Source: Ferrimonas aestuarii
GTDB lineage: Bacteria > Pseudomonadota > Gammaproteobacteria > Enterobacterales > Shewanellaceae
Assembly: GCF_005116665.1 (NCBI RefSeq)
Contig: NZ_SWCJ01000004.1
Span: 310,001 to 374,000 of the forward strand
DNA length: 64,000 nucleotides
Direction: 5' to 3'
Within the stretch, counting starts at the first letter, position 1, and the number at the start of each line of letters is the position of its first letter. Below the pieces are notes generated by a model that saw nothing but the letters and a program-made list of their open reading frames with translations, searched no databases and had not been told where the DNA came from. This document shows positions 1-8,613 of the stretch, piece by piece. The translations under genes and the position numbers were made by a program.

Positions 1-1148
1 CCCGAGAAATTAAGTTGCTGCTCCAACATGATGTAGTCGCTTCGGATGCCATCTAGGCTGGTCCAAATCTCAGGCATATCATGAGTGCTCTGAGTGGTTT
101 TAGCGTAATCTACCGCCGCCTGAGTCGTTGGCGCTTCCCAGTTAACTCCGGTAAAGCGATTCAAGCTGCTGGAGTTAACCAGGCTGCGCATCGCCGATGA
201 ATCCCCAACGTAGGACGGCTTACCTTCAGCATCAACGGCCCAAGCGCCCTCATGATCGTTGTAGAAATTCCCCAGCAGCACAAATGGGCGGCTGTCATCG
301 TAGCCACCTGTGCGCTGACCGCTGTCAGTTTTGTCGTTAACGATATAGTGATCCGCACCTTCACCAAGATAATCCGCGATGAAGCTAAGCTGGGCGCTAT
401 TGCGCTGGTAACCGCGATCGGAACTGTCGATCTCCTTCGGCGTTTCCAAATAGGTTGCCATCAACTGAATCTTACGGCCATCGGGTAGGCTGAGCGGAAT
501 ATCAATAAAGTTACTGTTTAACAGCGGCATCTGTTGCCAAGTGTCGTGAGTAAACCAGTTAGCACCGCTGGCATCTTTAGGCTCGGTCACGCCCGGTACC
601 GCGCTCCACTTCAGCTCGCGGAAGTTGCGCACCCCGTTGGTATCCAGCTGGTATTTTGACAGAATCGCAAAGCTCTTCTGGCCCCAATAGTTACCGTAAC
701 CAACGGCATCTCCAGGCAGAGTGCCGGCAGCGCTGCCGTCGCGATCAATGTCTTCCAGCACCGGAATGCCAGAGTTACTCTGGGCCATATAGACATAACG
801 GTATTCCACCGCCTTAACATCCGCATCTTGGGCAACGCCCACGTAGGAATCCAAGAACTGATTCAAGGCACTGTAACGATACCCATCGTTACCGCTACCA
901 TCCGCACCGGAGATGCCGGTCAGCAGCAACACATCCGCGTTTGCAATCTGAATGACTTCAGCAACATTCTGCAGACGCTGAACGTTACCGGAGGCGGTTT
1001 CGCTCAGGGCCGTATTAAAGTCGCTGTACTCCATGTCCACATGGTAGGTGGCGAAGCGAATGTCTCCAGAAAAGTCGGAAGAGCCACTGGAACCACCGCA
1101 GCCGGCCAAACCCAGCACCACAGCAGCAGGAACTGCATACTTAAACAT
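1..1148 (-). CDS. EEP-fold (endonuclease/exonuclease/phosphatase family) lipoprotein, 3' end outside window
   Basis: The reading frame is open from an ATG at 1148 to the left edge, about 382 residues, so the C-terminus is missing. The N-terminus is a lipoprotein signal peptide ending in the lipobox LAGC, followed by a Gly/Ser linker, so the product is probably anchored in the outer membrane or periplasmic face. The order of blocks (IRFATYHVDM, a DVLLL strand, a long middle part, PFVLLGNFYND, then IRSDYIML) matches exported EEP-superfamily proteins that cleave phosphodiesters or phosphomonoesters. By eye the usual metal and catalytic positions are changed: the Asn of FN, the Glu of NEF, the His of the SHP strand and the Asp/Asn of GDLN read H, G/T, Y and N/Y here. 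It may be a pseudo-enzyme or a divergent binding protein. A GGGAT ribosome site lies 7-8 bases before the start. Confidence 0.75.
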   Translation of the reverse strand, partial: MFKYAVPAAVVLGLAGCGGSSGSSDFSGDIRFATYHVDMEYSDFNTALSETASGNVQRLQNVAEVIQIANADVLLLTGISGADGSGNDGYRYSALNQFLDSYVGVAQDADVKAVEYRYVYMAQSNSGIPVLEDIDRDGSAAGTLPGDAVGYGNYWGQKSFAILSKYQLDTNGVRNFRELKWSAVPGVTEPKDASGANWFTHDTWQQMPLLNSNFIDIPLSLPDGRKIQLMATYLETPKEIDSSDRGYQRNSAQLSFIADYLGEGADHYIVNDKTDSGQRTGGYDDSRPFVLLGNFYNDHEGAWAVDAEGKPSYVGDSSAMRSLVNSSSLNRFTGVNWEAPTTQAAVDYAKTTQSTHDMPEIWTSLDGIRSDYIMLEQQLNFS

Positions 1149-1156
1149 GGTTATAT

Positions 1157-1208
1157 ATCCCAATTGCCAATAGTAAAATTCGCGCTCAAATTACGACCAT
1201 ATTGGGAT
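1157..1208 (-). promoter_or_regulatory. Inverted repeat covering the ribosome binding site of the EEP lipoprotein gene
   Basis: ATCCCAAT at 1157-1164 and ATTGGGAT at 1201-1208 are perfect 8-base complements separated by 36 bases. In the minus-strand transcript the arm nearest the start carries the GGGAT Shine-Dalgarno sequence, so pairing would hide it. Whether it folds in vivo is inference. The rest of 1149-1410 is AT-rich and holds the divergent promoters; a TATGAT at 1371-1376 is a possible -10 for selD, without a convincing -35. Confidence 0.35.
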
Positions 1209-1410
1209 TTTAGCAAGCCTTAGATTGTTGCTAACTTGTTAAGTTAATAATGTTGTTAATCAAATAGTTAGCTTCAAAAGCACCTTAACCGACACTGAAC
1301 TTGAATTCCCCCATTATCACATAATTAGAAAAATCGAATTTTTGGTCGCGTTCATGGTCATTGCTTGGGGTATGATTTACAAAACTTTGCCACACGTTTC
1401 AGAGGCGTTT

Positions 1411-2448
1411 ATGACCCAAGAGATCAAGTTAACCGAATATAGTCATGGTGCAGGCTGCGGCTGCAAAATCTCACCCAAAGTTCTGGACACCCTGTTGGCG
1501 ACTCAACTGACGCCGATGTCGGACGAGCGCCTGATTGTGGGTAACGACAGCCGCGACGATGCTGCAGTTTACGATCTTGATGGCAACACCGGCATCATCA
1601 GCACCACCGATTTCTTTATGCCGATTGTGGACGACCCATTCACCTTCGGTCGCATCGCCGCCACCAACGCCATCAGCGACATCTACGCCATGGGCGGCAA
1701 ACCCATGATGGCCATCGCCATCTTTGGCTGGCCGATTAAGCTTCTGAGCCCGGAGGTGGGTCAACAGGTGATTGAAGGGGGCCGTGCCGCCTGCCGTGAT
1801 GCGGGTATTCTGCTAGCCGGAGGCCACTCCATCGATGCTCCAGAGCCAATCTTTGGTCTGGCGGTAACCGGTCAGGTAGCGCTAACCGATCTGAAGCGCA
1901 ACGACACCGCCACCGCTGGCAGCACCTTGTACCTAACTAAACCCATTGGTATCGGCATTTTAACCACGGCGCAAAAGCAGAAAAAGCTGGCACCGGAGCA
2001 CTCCGATATCGCCGTGGATGCCATGTGCTTAATGAACAAAGTCGGCGCCGAGCTTGCTCAAATTCAAGGGGTGAGCGCCATGACCGACGTCACCGGCTTC
2101 GGCTTGGCGGGCCATCTGATTGAGATGTGTGAAGGGGGTAAGGTGAGCGCAGAGATCAACCTTGCTGAGATCCCGCTGCTGGATCAAGTTGACCACTACC
2201 TGAGCCAAGGCTGTGTTCCTGGCGGCAGCAGCCGCAACTTTGAAAGCTACGGCCACAAACTGCCTCAACTGTCTGATCGCAGCCGCACCCTGCTGTGCGA
2301 CCCACAAACCTCGGGCGGATTGCTGGTTGCCGTCGAAGATCATGCTAAAGATCAGGTAGAATCTCTGCTGGCAGCACAGGGCCTTGGCATTCACGCCATC
2401 GGCAAGCTGCACCCTCAACAAGATCAACTGATTAAGGTAAACGACTAA
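1411..2448 (+). CDS. selD: Selenide, water dikinase (selenophosphate synthase)
   Basis: SelD makes selenophosphate from selenide and ATP, the selenium donor for selenocysteine and 2-selenouridine. The N-terminal HGAGCGCK loop holds the catalytic Cys16 and Lys19 (E. coli Cys17/Lys20); both cysteines are ordinary TGC codons, so this is the Cys form, not a selenoprotein. Downstream are the AIRS-type glycine-rich motifs ([24 protein letters not shown]) and the C-terminal [10 protein letters not shown] block. Length is 345 residues, as in E. coli. I chose the ATG at 1411, preceded by AGAGGCG, over an in-frame upstream ATG at 1342 whose extension resembles no SelD. The stop codon directly abuts mnmH, so the two are co-transcribed and probably coupled. 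Confidence 0.97.
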   Translation: MTQEIKLTEYSHGAGCGCKISPKVLDTLLATQLTPMSDERLIVGNDSRDDAAVYDLDGNTGIISTTDFFMPIVDDPFTFGRIAATNAISDIYAMGGKPMMAIAIFGWPIKLLSPEVGQQVIEGGRAACRDAGILLAGGHSIDAPEPIFGLAVTGQVALTDLKRNDTATAGSTLYLTKPIGIGILTTAQKQKKLAPEHSDIAVDAMCLMNKVGAELAQIQGVSAMTDVTGFGLAGHLIEMCEGGKVSAEINLAEIPLLDQVDHYLSQGCVPGGSSRNFESYGHKLPQLSDRSRTLLCDPQTSGGLLVAVEDHAKDQVESLLAAQGLGIHAIGKLHPQQDQLIKVND

Positions 2449-3549
2449 ATGACTACAGTGAGCGCCGCAGACTATGCCGACATTCTTCTAAGCGATCGGC
2501 CCCTTATCGATCTGCGTGCGCCCATCGAGTTCAACAAAGGCGCTTTTGAGCAGTCGGTTAACCTGCCGCTGATGACCGATAGCGAGCGGGCCGCCGTTGG
2601 CACCTGTTACAAGAAATCAGGGCAGATGGCGGCCATCGAGCTGGGGCACAAGCTGGTTCAAGGCAAAGTTAAGGCTCAGCGGCAACAAGCTTGGGCCGAA
2701 TTCATCGCCGCTCACCCAAACGCCTACCTCTACTGCTTTCGAGGCGGACTCCGCTCCCAGATCAGTCAGCAATGGCTCAAAGAGATAGGAATCAACTTGC
2801 CATTCATCGAAGGCGGCTATAAAGGGATGCGCGGTTTTCTTATGCAGCAAACCGAACAGATCGCCGCAGCACTATCGATGTGGATCGTAGGCGGCATGAC
2901 TGGCTGCGGTAAAACCGACTTCCTAAAATTACGTCAAGATCAGATCGACCTTGAAGGACTAGCGAACCATCGCGGCTCCAGTTTTGGCCGCCAAATCAAT
3001 GAGCAGCCCGCGCAGATCAGCTTCGAAAATACCTTAGCAGTTCAGTTGATGCGTCACCAACGTCAGGGTCACCAACACCTTGTGTTAGAGGATGAGAGCC
3101 GCCTGATTGGCCGCATCTCCATCCCACTAGAGATGCACAACTTGATGCAGCAATCGCCGCTTGTGCTGCTGGAGGTTACTCAGGAAGACCGAATTTCCCG
3201 CATTGTTCGTGACTATGTTATCGACATCGAAGTGGCTTTCGTTGCTCGAGATGGCGAAGAGGAAGGCCGCAGAAACTTCGAGACGCACCTGCTCAGTGCC
3301 CTAGACCGCATCCACAAGCGCCTTGGGGATCTGGCTCATCGTGAGCTGCGCATCAGTATGGAGCAAGCACTGCAAGCCCAGCGTCAAGGACGCTTCGATC
3401 TTCACCGAGACTGGATTGAGCGCCTGCTAACAGACTACTACGACCCCATGTATCGCCATCAGCTCAAGAGTCGCCAACAGCGCATCGCTTTTAAAGGCAC
3501 TCATCAAGAAGCCCATGAATGGCTCGACGCCAAACTGGCGCATCAGTAG
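2449..3549 (+). CDS. mnmH: tRNA 2-selenouridine synthase
   Basis: MnmH (SelU/YbbB) converts 2-thiouridine at the wobble base of Glu, Gln and Lys tRNAs to 2-selenouridine through a geranylated intermediate, using SelD's selenophosphate. The 366-residue protein has an N-terminal rhodanese domain with the active Cys96 in LYCFRGG and a C-terminal P-loop domain with GGMTGCGKT at about 148-156. It begins on the base after the selD stop. Selenocysteine genes selA/selB are not in the window, so here the pathway visibly serves tRNA modification; other uses cannot be judged. Confidence 0.96.
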   Translation: MTTVSAADYADILLSDRPLIDLRAPIEFNKGAFEQSVNLPLMTDSERAAVGTCYKKSGQMAAIELGHKLVQGKVKAQRQQAWAEFIAAHPNAYLYCFRGGLRSQISQQWLKEIGINLPFIEGGYKGMRGFLMQQTEQIAAALSMWIVGGMTGCGKTDFLKLRQDQIDLEGLANHRGSSFGRQINEQPAQISFENTLAVQLMRHQRQGHQHLVLEDESRLIGRISIPLEMHNLMQQSPLVLLEVTQEDRISRIVRDYVIDIEVAFVARDGEEEGRRNFETHLLSALDRIHKRLGDLAHRELRISMEQALQAQRQGRFDLHRDWIERLLTDYYDPMYRHQLKSRQQRIAFKGTHQEAHEWLDAKLAHQ

Positions 3550-3553
3550 AGAC

Positions 3554-3581
3554 AAAAAAACGGCCCTGAGGCCGTTTTTTT
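3554..3581. terminator. Bidirectional rho-independent terminator between mnmH and cysQ
   Basis: A CGGCC/GGCCG stem with a four-base CTGA loop is flanked by seven A's on the left and seven T's on the right, so it can end both the rightward mnmH and the leftward cysQ transcripts. Confidence 0.9.
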
Positions 3582-3593
3582 ATATCTTTAGGC

Positions 3594-4412
3594 TTACCCC
3601 TGCAGAATCTGGTTCCAAGGCAGCCCAGGGGCTCCTAACACCAAATAGTTGGGGTTTTCTAAGCTTTCGCGCTCATTGTAGGATAGGGGCTGTAACCGAG
3701 TATCAAGGATGCGACCGCCCGCTTGTTCGACGATGCACTGCGAGGCACCGGTGTCCCACTCACCTGTGGGTCCCAAACGCAGATACACGTCCGCCTCCCC
3801 TTCCGCCACCATGCAGCTTTTCAGCGACGCGCTGCCAAAGGGCACGAAGCGGTAATTGCGCCCTGGCTCAAGCAGTTCAGTTACCGCTTCCAGTTTTTGA
3901 CGGCGACTCACGGCAATCACCATCTCCTCTTCGGCCTGCTTAGCGTCTCGGCTGTGAATCGGAATGTCGACGCCATCGACTCGTTTAAACGAGCCATTGC
4001 CACTGACACCGAAGTAGCACACGCCAGTCATCGGGGCATACACTACCCCCATCACAGGGTGATGATCATCGATAAGCGCAATATTAACGGCAAAATCGCC
4101 ACTGCCAGCGATGAACTCCTGAGTACCATCTAAGGGGTCAATCAGCCAATAGCGACGCCAATCATGGCGCTTCGCCAGAGGAATGTCGGCGTCCTCTTCA
4201 GACAAAATGGGAATGTCTGGTGCCAACTCAGTCAGCTTAGACACAATCAGTTGATGGGCAGCCAAATCCGCCGAGGTAACCGGGGTATTGTCGGATTTGG
4301 TGATCTGCTGGTATTGACCAGCTTCGTAGATTTCACGGATGGTCTCGCCAGCTTGGCGAGCCACGGCGATCACTGGCTCTAACAGGGCATTAATTCTTTC
4401 CACAAACTCCAC
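3594..4412 (-). CDS. cysQ: 3'(2'),5'-bisphosphate nucleotidase
   Basis: CysQ removes the 3'-phosphate of PAP, a by-product of sulfate assimilation and acyl-carrier transfer, in the inositol monophosphatase superfamily. The metal-binding signatures are present in order: ILSEEDADIP, WLIDPLDGTQEF and the C-terminal GEWDTGASQ with EQAGG. The longest frame starts with GTG at 4412 (272 residues); an alternative GTG at 4403 has GGTGGAG just before it, so the start may be three codons later. It follows nudE on the same strand with a 16-base gap, the arrangement also seen beside gsp operons in related genera. Confidence 0.93.
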   Translation of the reverse strand: MEFVERINALLEPVIAVARQAGETIREIYEAGQYQQITKSDNTPVTSADLAAHQLIVSKLTELAPDIPILSEEDADIPLAKRHDWRRYWLIDPLDGTQEFIAGSGDFAVNIALIDDHHPVMGVVYAPMTGVCYFGVSGNGSFKRVDGVDIPIHSRDAKQAEEEMVIAVSRRQKLEAVTELLEPGRNYRFVPFGSASLKSCMVAEGEADVYLRLGPTGEWDTGASQCIVEQAGGRILDTRLQPLSYNERESLENPNYLVLGAPGLPWNQILQG

Positions 4413-4428
4413 CTACTGCGGCAATGCG

Positions 4429-4980
4429 TTACTTTAGTTTCAGTGCTTTTCTCGCTAAAAACAAGGCGGTAATCGCACGAGACTCTGAAAAATCGTCTCT
4501 GGACAACAGTTCATCAAGCTGATGTATCGACCAAGGCACGGCAACCAGAGGTTCTGGCTCGTCCCCTTCCAGCACACTAGGGCTCAAACCTTGAGCTAAA
4601 AAGATCTGCATCTTACTGGCGAAGTAACCCGGCGCTAGGGAAACCTGCTTAAGGGGAATCAAGGTATCCGCTTTAAACCCCGCCTCCTCTTGCAGTTCGC
4701 GATTGGCGGCCTGCTCCGGAGTTTCTCCGGGGTCGATCAGCCCTTTGACGAAGCCAAGCTCATACGTTTCCGTGCCCACGGCATACTCTTTCATCAACAG
4801 CATGGTGTCATCATCAAGCATGGGCACAACCATCACCGCGCCACGACCGCCACCTTGCATGCGCTCATAGGTACGCTCGGCACCGTTGCTGAATTTTAGC
4901 TGCACCTGCTCAACGCGAAACAGGCGGCTCTGAGCAACCAGCTCAGTACTGAGAATTTCAGGCTTTTTCTGCTCTTCCAT
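4429..4980 (-). CDS. nudE: ADP compounds hydrolase NudE (Nudix family)
   Basis: This 183-residue protein carries the full Nudix box (G80 to F102, with REL-EEAGF), which binds Mg2+ and hydrolyses nucleoside diphosphate linkages such as ADP-ribose, NADH and Ap3A. Flanking blocks GTETYELGF, APGYFASKM and LEGDEPEPL closely match E. coli NudE rather than NudF. It lies upstream of cysQ in the same orientation, pairing two nucleotide-sanitising enzymes. The 200 bases between it and gspN contain only the gsp terminator and presumably the nudE promoter. Confidence 0.93.
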   Translation of the reverse strand: MEEQKKPEILSTELVAQSRLFRVEQVQLKFSNGAERTYERMQGGGRGAVMVVPMLDDDTMLLMKEYAVGTETYELGFVKGLIDPGETPEQAANRELQEEAGFKADTLIPLKQVSLAPGYFASKMQIFLAQGLSPSVLEGDEPEPLVAVPWSIHQLDELLSRDDFSESRAITALFLARKALKLK

Positions 4981-5130
4981 AGCTCTTAAAGTCAGGAGTA
5001 TCCATGGGGCTAACTAAGCCAGTCATGGCACTCGATCAGTTGAAGTCACATCGTCACCGGCAAAGTGAGACTGAGCTCACACTCGGGTGTCCACAGACAG
5101 GATACACACTCCCCCAAGCTTTGGCATCCA

Positions 5131-5163
5131 AAAACGAAAAGGGCCGCCCTCGGCGACCCTTTG
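5131..5163 (-). terminator. Terminator of the gsp operon
   Basis: Downstream of gspN on the minus strand, AAAGGG(T)CGCC and GGCG(G)CCCTTT form a long stem with one mismatch and a three-base loop, followed by a broken T-run (TTTTCGTTTTT). Confidence 0.8.
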
Positions 5164-5182
5164 CAACGTTACATTCAGAATT

Positions 5183-5935
5183 TTACATCCCAGGGATGCG
5201 GCCCGAATAGGTAATAGGATAAACCCCATTAGCATCCTGATTGCCTAGGAAACTGAGGTTCTTTTTCAGCATTTCCGGCTGCTGCGCAGTCTCGCGAATG
5301 CCCGCATTCACCTCAACCTGATTGTTGGCTTTCAGCACCAAATTGCCTGCCACACCGATGCGATTATCTCGCTCAGTCATGGCCAGCTGAATGTTGCCCT
5401 GCTGACAGCTGAGTTGCCCAGCCAAGTTGCCCAGCTCAAACTGACCAAACTGGTTATTTACGTTCAAACCCAACAGAGTCAATCGCCCATTGAGACGCTC
5501 ACACCACGGCGTACCCTGAGCAGCGTCCGACAGATTTAATTGAATTTCCGCAGCCACCTGGGTTCTAAACGGCAGACGACGCTTGCCCAGCAAGGTTCCC
5601 GCATCGCTATCCAGTTTCAGGTTCTCCACGGACAGGCCTGACAACCCATACTCCACCACGCCGCGGCCTTGAATATCGCCAGCCAGAGTCACGTTGGCGC
5701 GCACCTTGGCAGAAAGCAGTGCCGCAGGTTGCAGCTCCCAAGTCAGATCATTGAACTGACGACCGGCAATGGACGCCGCTTGAACTCGCCCTTGCCATAG
5801 GTTGCCACTGATCCCATCCAACTTGATGCCGTTGGGTTTGGGCGCCCAATTCCACACCAGCGAGGCTGGCACGGTAACCACTAAAAACACCAGATAGAGC
5901 GCAACTGCACCTACGCCGTACTTAAGCCACTTCAT
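5183..5935 (-). CDS. gspN: Type II secretion system protein N
   Basis: GspN is a single-pass inner-membrane component with a periplasmic domain found at the end of gsp operons of this group. The 250-residue protein has one N-terminal membrane segment (about residues 5-27) and a beta-rich periplasmic part with the typical VWNWAPKP and GNLWQGRV blocks. It begins one base after the gspM stop and is the last gene before the terminator. Its role is accessory; some type II systems lack it. Confidence 0.9.
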   Translation of the reverse strand: MKWLKYGVGAVALYLVFLVVTVPASLVWNWAPKPNGIKLDGISGNLWQGRVQAASIAGRQFNDLTWELQPAALLSAKVRANVTLAGDIQGRGVVEYGLSGLSVENLKLDSDAGTLLGKRRLPFRTQVAAEIQLNLSDAAQGTPWCERLNGRLTLLGLNVNNQFGQFELGNLAGQLSCQQGNIQLAMTERDNRIGVAGNLVLKANNQVEVNAGIRETAQQPEMLKKNLSFLGNQDANGVYPITYSGRIPGM

Positions 5936-5936
5936 A

Positions 5937-6416
5937 TTAACCCTTCACCAACTGCAGTCGGCGTACTTCCACTTTTCCTGCGGTGTCGGTGGCAGACAGA
6001 TCCACCGCTTCCACTCGAATACCCTGTTGTGACAGATAAGCCAACCAGTTCACTAACGCATCAAAACTGCTTTCCGTTAACCACACCTGGAGCTTCTGCC
6101 CCTGAGGTTGCATCCGCTCAATGCTAAGCCCATATTGCTTAGCGCTTTGAGTGACGATCTGGCTGACGCTGCCAGAGGCACTGACTTGGCCACCGGATTG
6201 CTTTAGGCTCAGGTAGCGATTGGCGTCGCGCTTGATGTCGGCCAACTTCACCTGCTCCGCCTTCAGCGCACGCTCGGCGTTGTCCACGGCCAAATTGATC
6301 GGTTGCCATATCAACCAATAGAAGCCGCCAATGATGGCCACCGGGGCAGCGACGGTCAGAAGCTGACGTTCACGGTCGTTTAGCTTCTGCCACCAAGTTC
6401 GTAGCTGTTGCATCAT
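5937..6416 (-). CDS. gspM: Type II secretion system protein M
   Basis: GspM binds GspL and forms part of the inner-membrane assembly platform. It is 159 residues, with a short cytoplasmic N-terminus, one membrane helix (about residues 22-40) and a periplasmic ferredoxin-like domain. Its start overlaps the gspL stop by four bases, which implies translational coupling and equal dosing with GspL. A second ATG follows immediately, so the start could be one codon later. Confidence 0.93.
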   Translation of the reverse strand: MMQQLRTWWQKLNDRERQLLTVAAPVAIIGGFYWLIWQPINLAVDNAERALKAEQVKLADIKRDANRYLSLKQSGGQVSASGSVSQIVTQSAKQYGLSIERMQPQGQKLQVWLTESSFDALVNWLAYLSQQGIRVEAVDLSATDTAGKVEVRRLQLVKG

Positions 6417-7606
6417 TTCACCTTCACCGTTACCGAGCCGCTTACGCCCTGCTCTTCGTTATTCATGGCGCCCGTTTCAACTTGGAATTCGGCACCGGCC
6501 AGCTTTTGAAACTGCTCAAACTGGGCGAAATTGGCCGCTTTCAGCTGCATCCGCAGCTCGTTGCGATCCGCGTTAAACCGCAGAGACTCGGGTTTCAGCT
6601 CGGGAATGGCGGCGAAACTGGGTTGCAGTTTTTCCAGCAAGGTAAGCAGTTGCCCCTGCTCACCGCTTCCCCCCATGGAACGCAGTTTACTGGCCAACAG
6701 CTGCTTTGGATGCAGCGCCTTGTTGGCACGCTCATTGGGGAACAGTTTCTTATAGATGGCATCGGATTGGGCCCGAAGCTGCTGACGCTCCTTATCCAGC
6801 TGCACCCAGCGTGCCCCTTGGAACACCAAGGTCATCAGCAGCGCCACACCAGCAAGAATCGCTACTTTGCCCCAAATTCCCCACGCTTTTCCATATTCGC
6901 GTTTAGGCGCGTAGGGGCCACTCAGTAAGTTACAGCGACTCTGTGATAACCCTTGGGCCAAAATCTGCATTGGCAACTCCAGCTGTTGCTGTTGCCAGCT
7001 GATGTTGTCGATCTCCAGTTCAATTGGCGTGTAGTTGGCTAGGGTGATCTCAGACTGCGCTTGATCGGCACACACCAAAGGCATCCAGTCACTGTCGACG
7101 CTGCTGCCAGTCAGGCCAAACCGGCACAACCACTGCTGCTCCAGTTGCATCACGGCGCCATCGAGCCCAGCAGGAATTGGCATCGCCATCACATCAGGAA
7201 CAATCTGATCCGCTTGTAGACCCGCATCCGCCAGCCACTGTTGCCATGTCTGCATCTGCTGATGGCTGACTACAGCAACCCCAAGGTCATCGCCGCTGCG
7301 CTCTGCGGTGACAAAATGCAGCTGCTCCACATCCTGAGCCAGCTCCTCCTCCAGCATAAAGGGCAATCCTTTAATGCCTTGGCGAGCCATCTTAGCTGGC
7401 AGCATCACTTGAGTCAGGGTCAATGCACTGGAGTCCACCAACACATGAACTGGGCGTCCACCGGCACGCTCCTTCAAGCTGGAAAGTGCCGCCGCATCCG
7501 CCAGCACTCCAGAGCTGATGACGCTCTGCTGCTCTTGTGACCAGGTAATCCAACTGATGGGTGCGTCGGCGTGCTCGCCCAATCGCACCACTACTCTTTC
7601 GCTCAC
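6413..7606 (-). CDS. gspL: Type II secretion system protein L
   Basis: GspL links the cytoplasmic ATPase GspE to the membrane platform. The 397-residue protein has an actin-like cytoplasmic N-domain (about 1-235), one membrane helix near 245-262 and a periplasmic C-domain. It starts with GTG at 7606, chosen because GGAGG lies six bases upstream, and it overlaps gspK by four bases. Confidence 0.93.
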   Translation of the reverse strand: MSERVVVRLGEHADAPISWITWSQEQQSVISSGVLADAAALSSLKERAGGRPVHVLVDSSALTLTQVMLPAKMARQGIKGLPFMLEEELAQDVEQLHFVTAERSGDDLGVAVVSHQQMQTWQQWLADAGLQADQIVPDVMAMPIPAGLDGAVMQLEQQWLCRFGLTGSSVDSDWMPLVCADQAQSEITLANYTPIELEIDNISWQQQQLELPMQILAQGLSQSRCNLLSGPYAPKREYGKAWGIWGKVAILAGVALLMTLVFQGARWVQLDKERQQLRAQSDAIYKKLFPNERANKALHPKQLLASKLRSMGGSGEQGQLLTLLEKLQPSFAAIPELKPESLRFNADRNELRMQLKAANFAQFEQFQKLAGAEFQVETGAMNNEEQGVSGSVTVKVK

Positions 7607-8613
7607 TGTTGGCCTCCATACTGCCGGGTTAGGGTCACAAACTGACTGCTGCCCGACCGTTGTAAAATCGATTCAAGTCTAAACACGGTGTTATCCACTT
7701 TGGCGGCACCTTTGAAGCGGAAGTAGCTGCTGTCCACCACAAAGGCACTCTTGGCGGTATCGTTCAGCGTCACGTTTTGCACTGCCGATTCACTCCAAAA
7801 ATCTTCAATGCTCTCCCAGCCTTCCAAAGGACGGTTGGCGATCAAGTCTTCCACTTCGCCTCGGCTCAATTCGCCTTCGAACATCCCCACTAGGAGCGAA
7901 GCACGCTCCGCCTCAACGGTGTTAACGTTAACCACTTGGGTGTCGTCTCCCGGAATGGCGCACACTGATTTTTTGAGCACCTCATACATCGGCTGAGAGA
8001 TCCCCAGAACCGCGCGCATCTCACTGTGGTGCCACATCAGTTGGTTCGCAGCGCGATAGGGAACCTCACGAGCCTCGTAATCGCCATCTTCGGCGCCGTA
8101 GCTGCCGGAAGTTCGATCGTCAGAATCGATGTAGTCGTGGATGCGCTCCGCCGCCATCTCCGCCAGATACAGGTCTAACCCCATGTCCTCTAGCATTGCT
8201 TGAAACTGCTTCTGAACCAAGGGTTTTTGATTGGGGTTGGTCTGTTTTTCGGTATCGGTCAAACCTTGGGACAACGCGTTGATGTTGAAGCAGCTGCGCA
8301 TGTCTTCGACGCTGCCGATGATCTGGCCGCCTTCAACGGGGTAGATCACTTCGTTGGTGGCCCAGTATTGCTGCAGATGAACGGTGCCGTCGGCGTCTTC
8401 CATATCCTGCTTGAGGGCTCGCTTAGCCAGCTCCTCCGCCGACAACGCCAACCAGGAAGCTTGCAAATATTGACTGTGATTGACCGAACGGCGAATCGCC
8501 ATCCGACTGCGCTCGCTGAACGACGCCGCAATGGTGGTCATCACCGCCAACACCAACAATACCGTCAGCAGAGCGATGCCTCGTTGACGTTGCTGAGGCG
8601 TTTTAATCATCAT
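7603..8613 (-). CDS. gspK: Type II secretion system minor pseudopilin K
   Basis: GspK is the large tip pseudopilin. After a short basic leader the prepilin peptidase site reads RQRG|IALLTVLL; position +5 is Thr rather than the Glu of other pseudopilins, which is normal for GspK. The body (about 336 residues) carries the SAM-like alpha domain typical of the family and a YIDSDD Ca-binding type stretch. A longer in-frame start would lie deep inside gspJ; I chose the ATG at 8613, with GGAGG five bases before it. The start overlaps the end of gspJ by 11 bases. Confidence 0.92.
   Translation of the reverse strand: MMIKTPQQRQRGIALLTVLLVLAVMTTIAASFSERSRMAIRRSVNHSQYLQASWLALSAEELAKRALKQDMEDADGTVHLQQYWATNEVIYPVEGGQIIGSVEDMRSCFNINALSQGLTDTEKQTNPNQKPLVQKQFQAMLEDMGLDLYLAEMAAERIHDYIDSDDRTSGSYGAEDGDYEAREVPYRAANQLMWHHSEMRAVLGISQPMYEVLKKSVCAIPGDDTQVVNVNTVEAERASLLVGMFEGELSRGEVEDLIANRPLEGWESIEDFWSESAVQNVTLNDTAKSAFVVDSSYFRFKGAAKVDNTVFRLESILQRSGSSQFVTLTRQYGGQQ

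Noticed and set aside
828-1223. A 131-codon open frame on the plus strand at the left edge
   Set aside because: It is opposite the lipoprotein gene, whose signal peptide and family pattern are clear; the plus frame has neither.
1441-1470. A selenocysteine codon in selD
   Set aside because: Some SelD proteins are selenoproteins, but both cysteine positions in the catalytic loop are TGC here.
3515-3943. A 142-codon plus-strand frame running from mnmH across the terminator into cysQ
   Set aside because: It crosses a strong terminator and lies opposite cysQ; no homology is visible.
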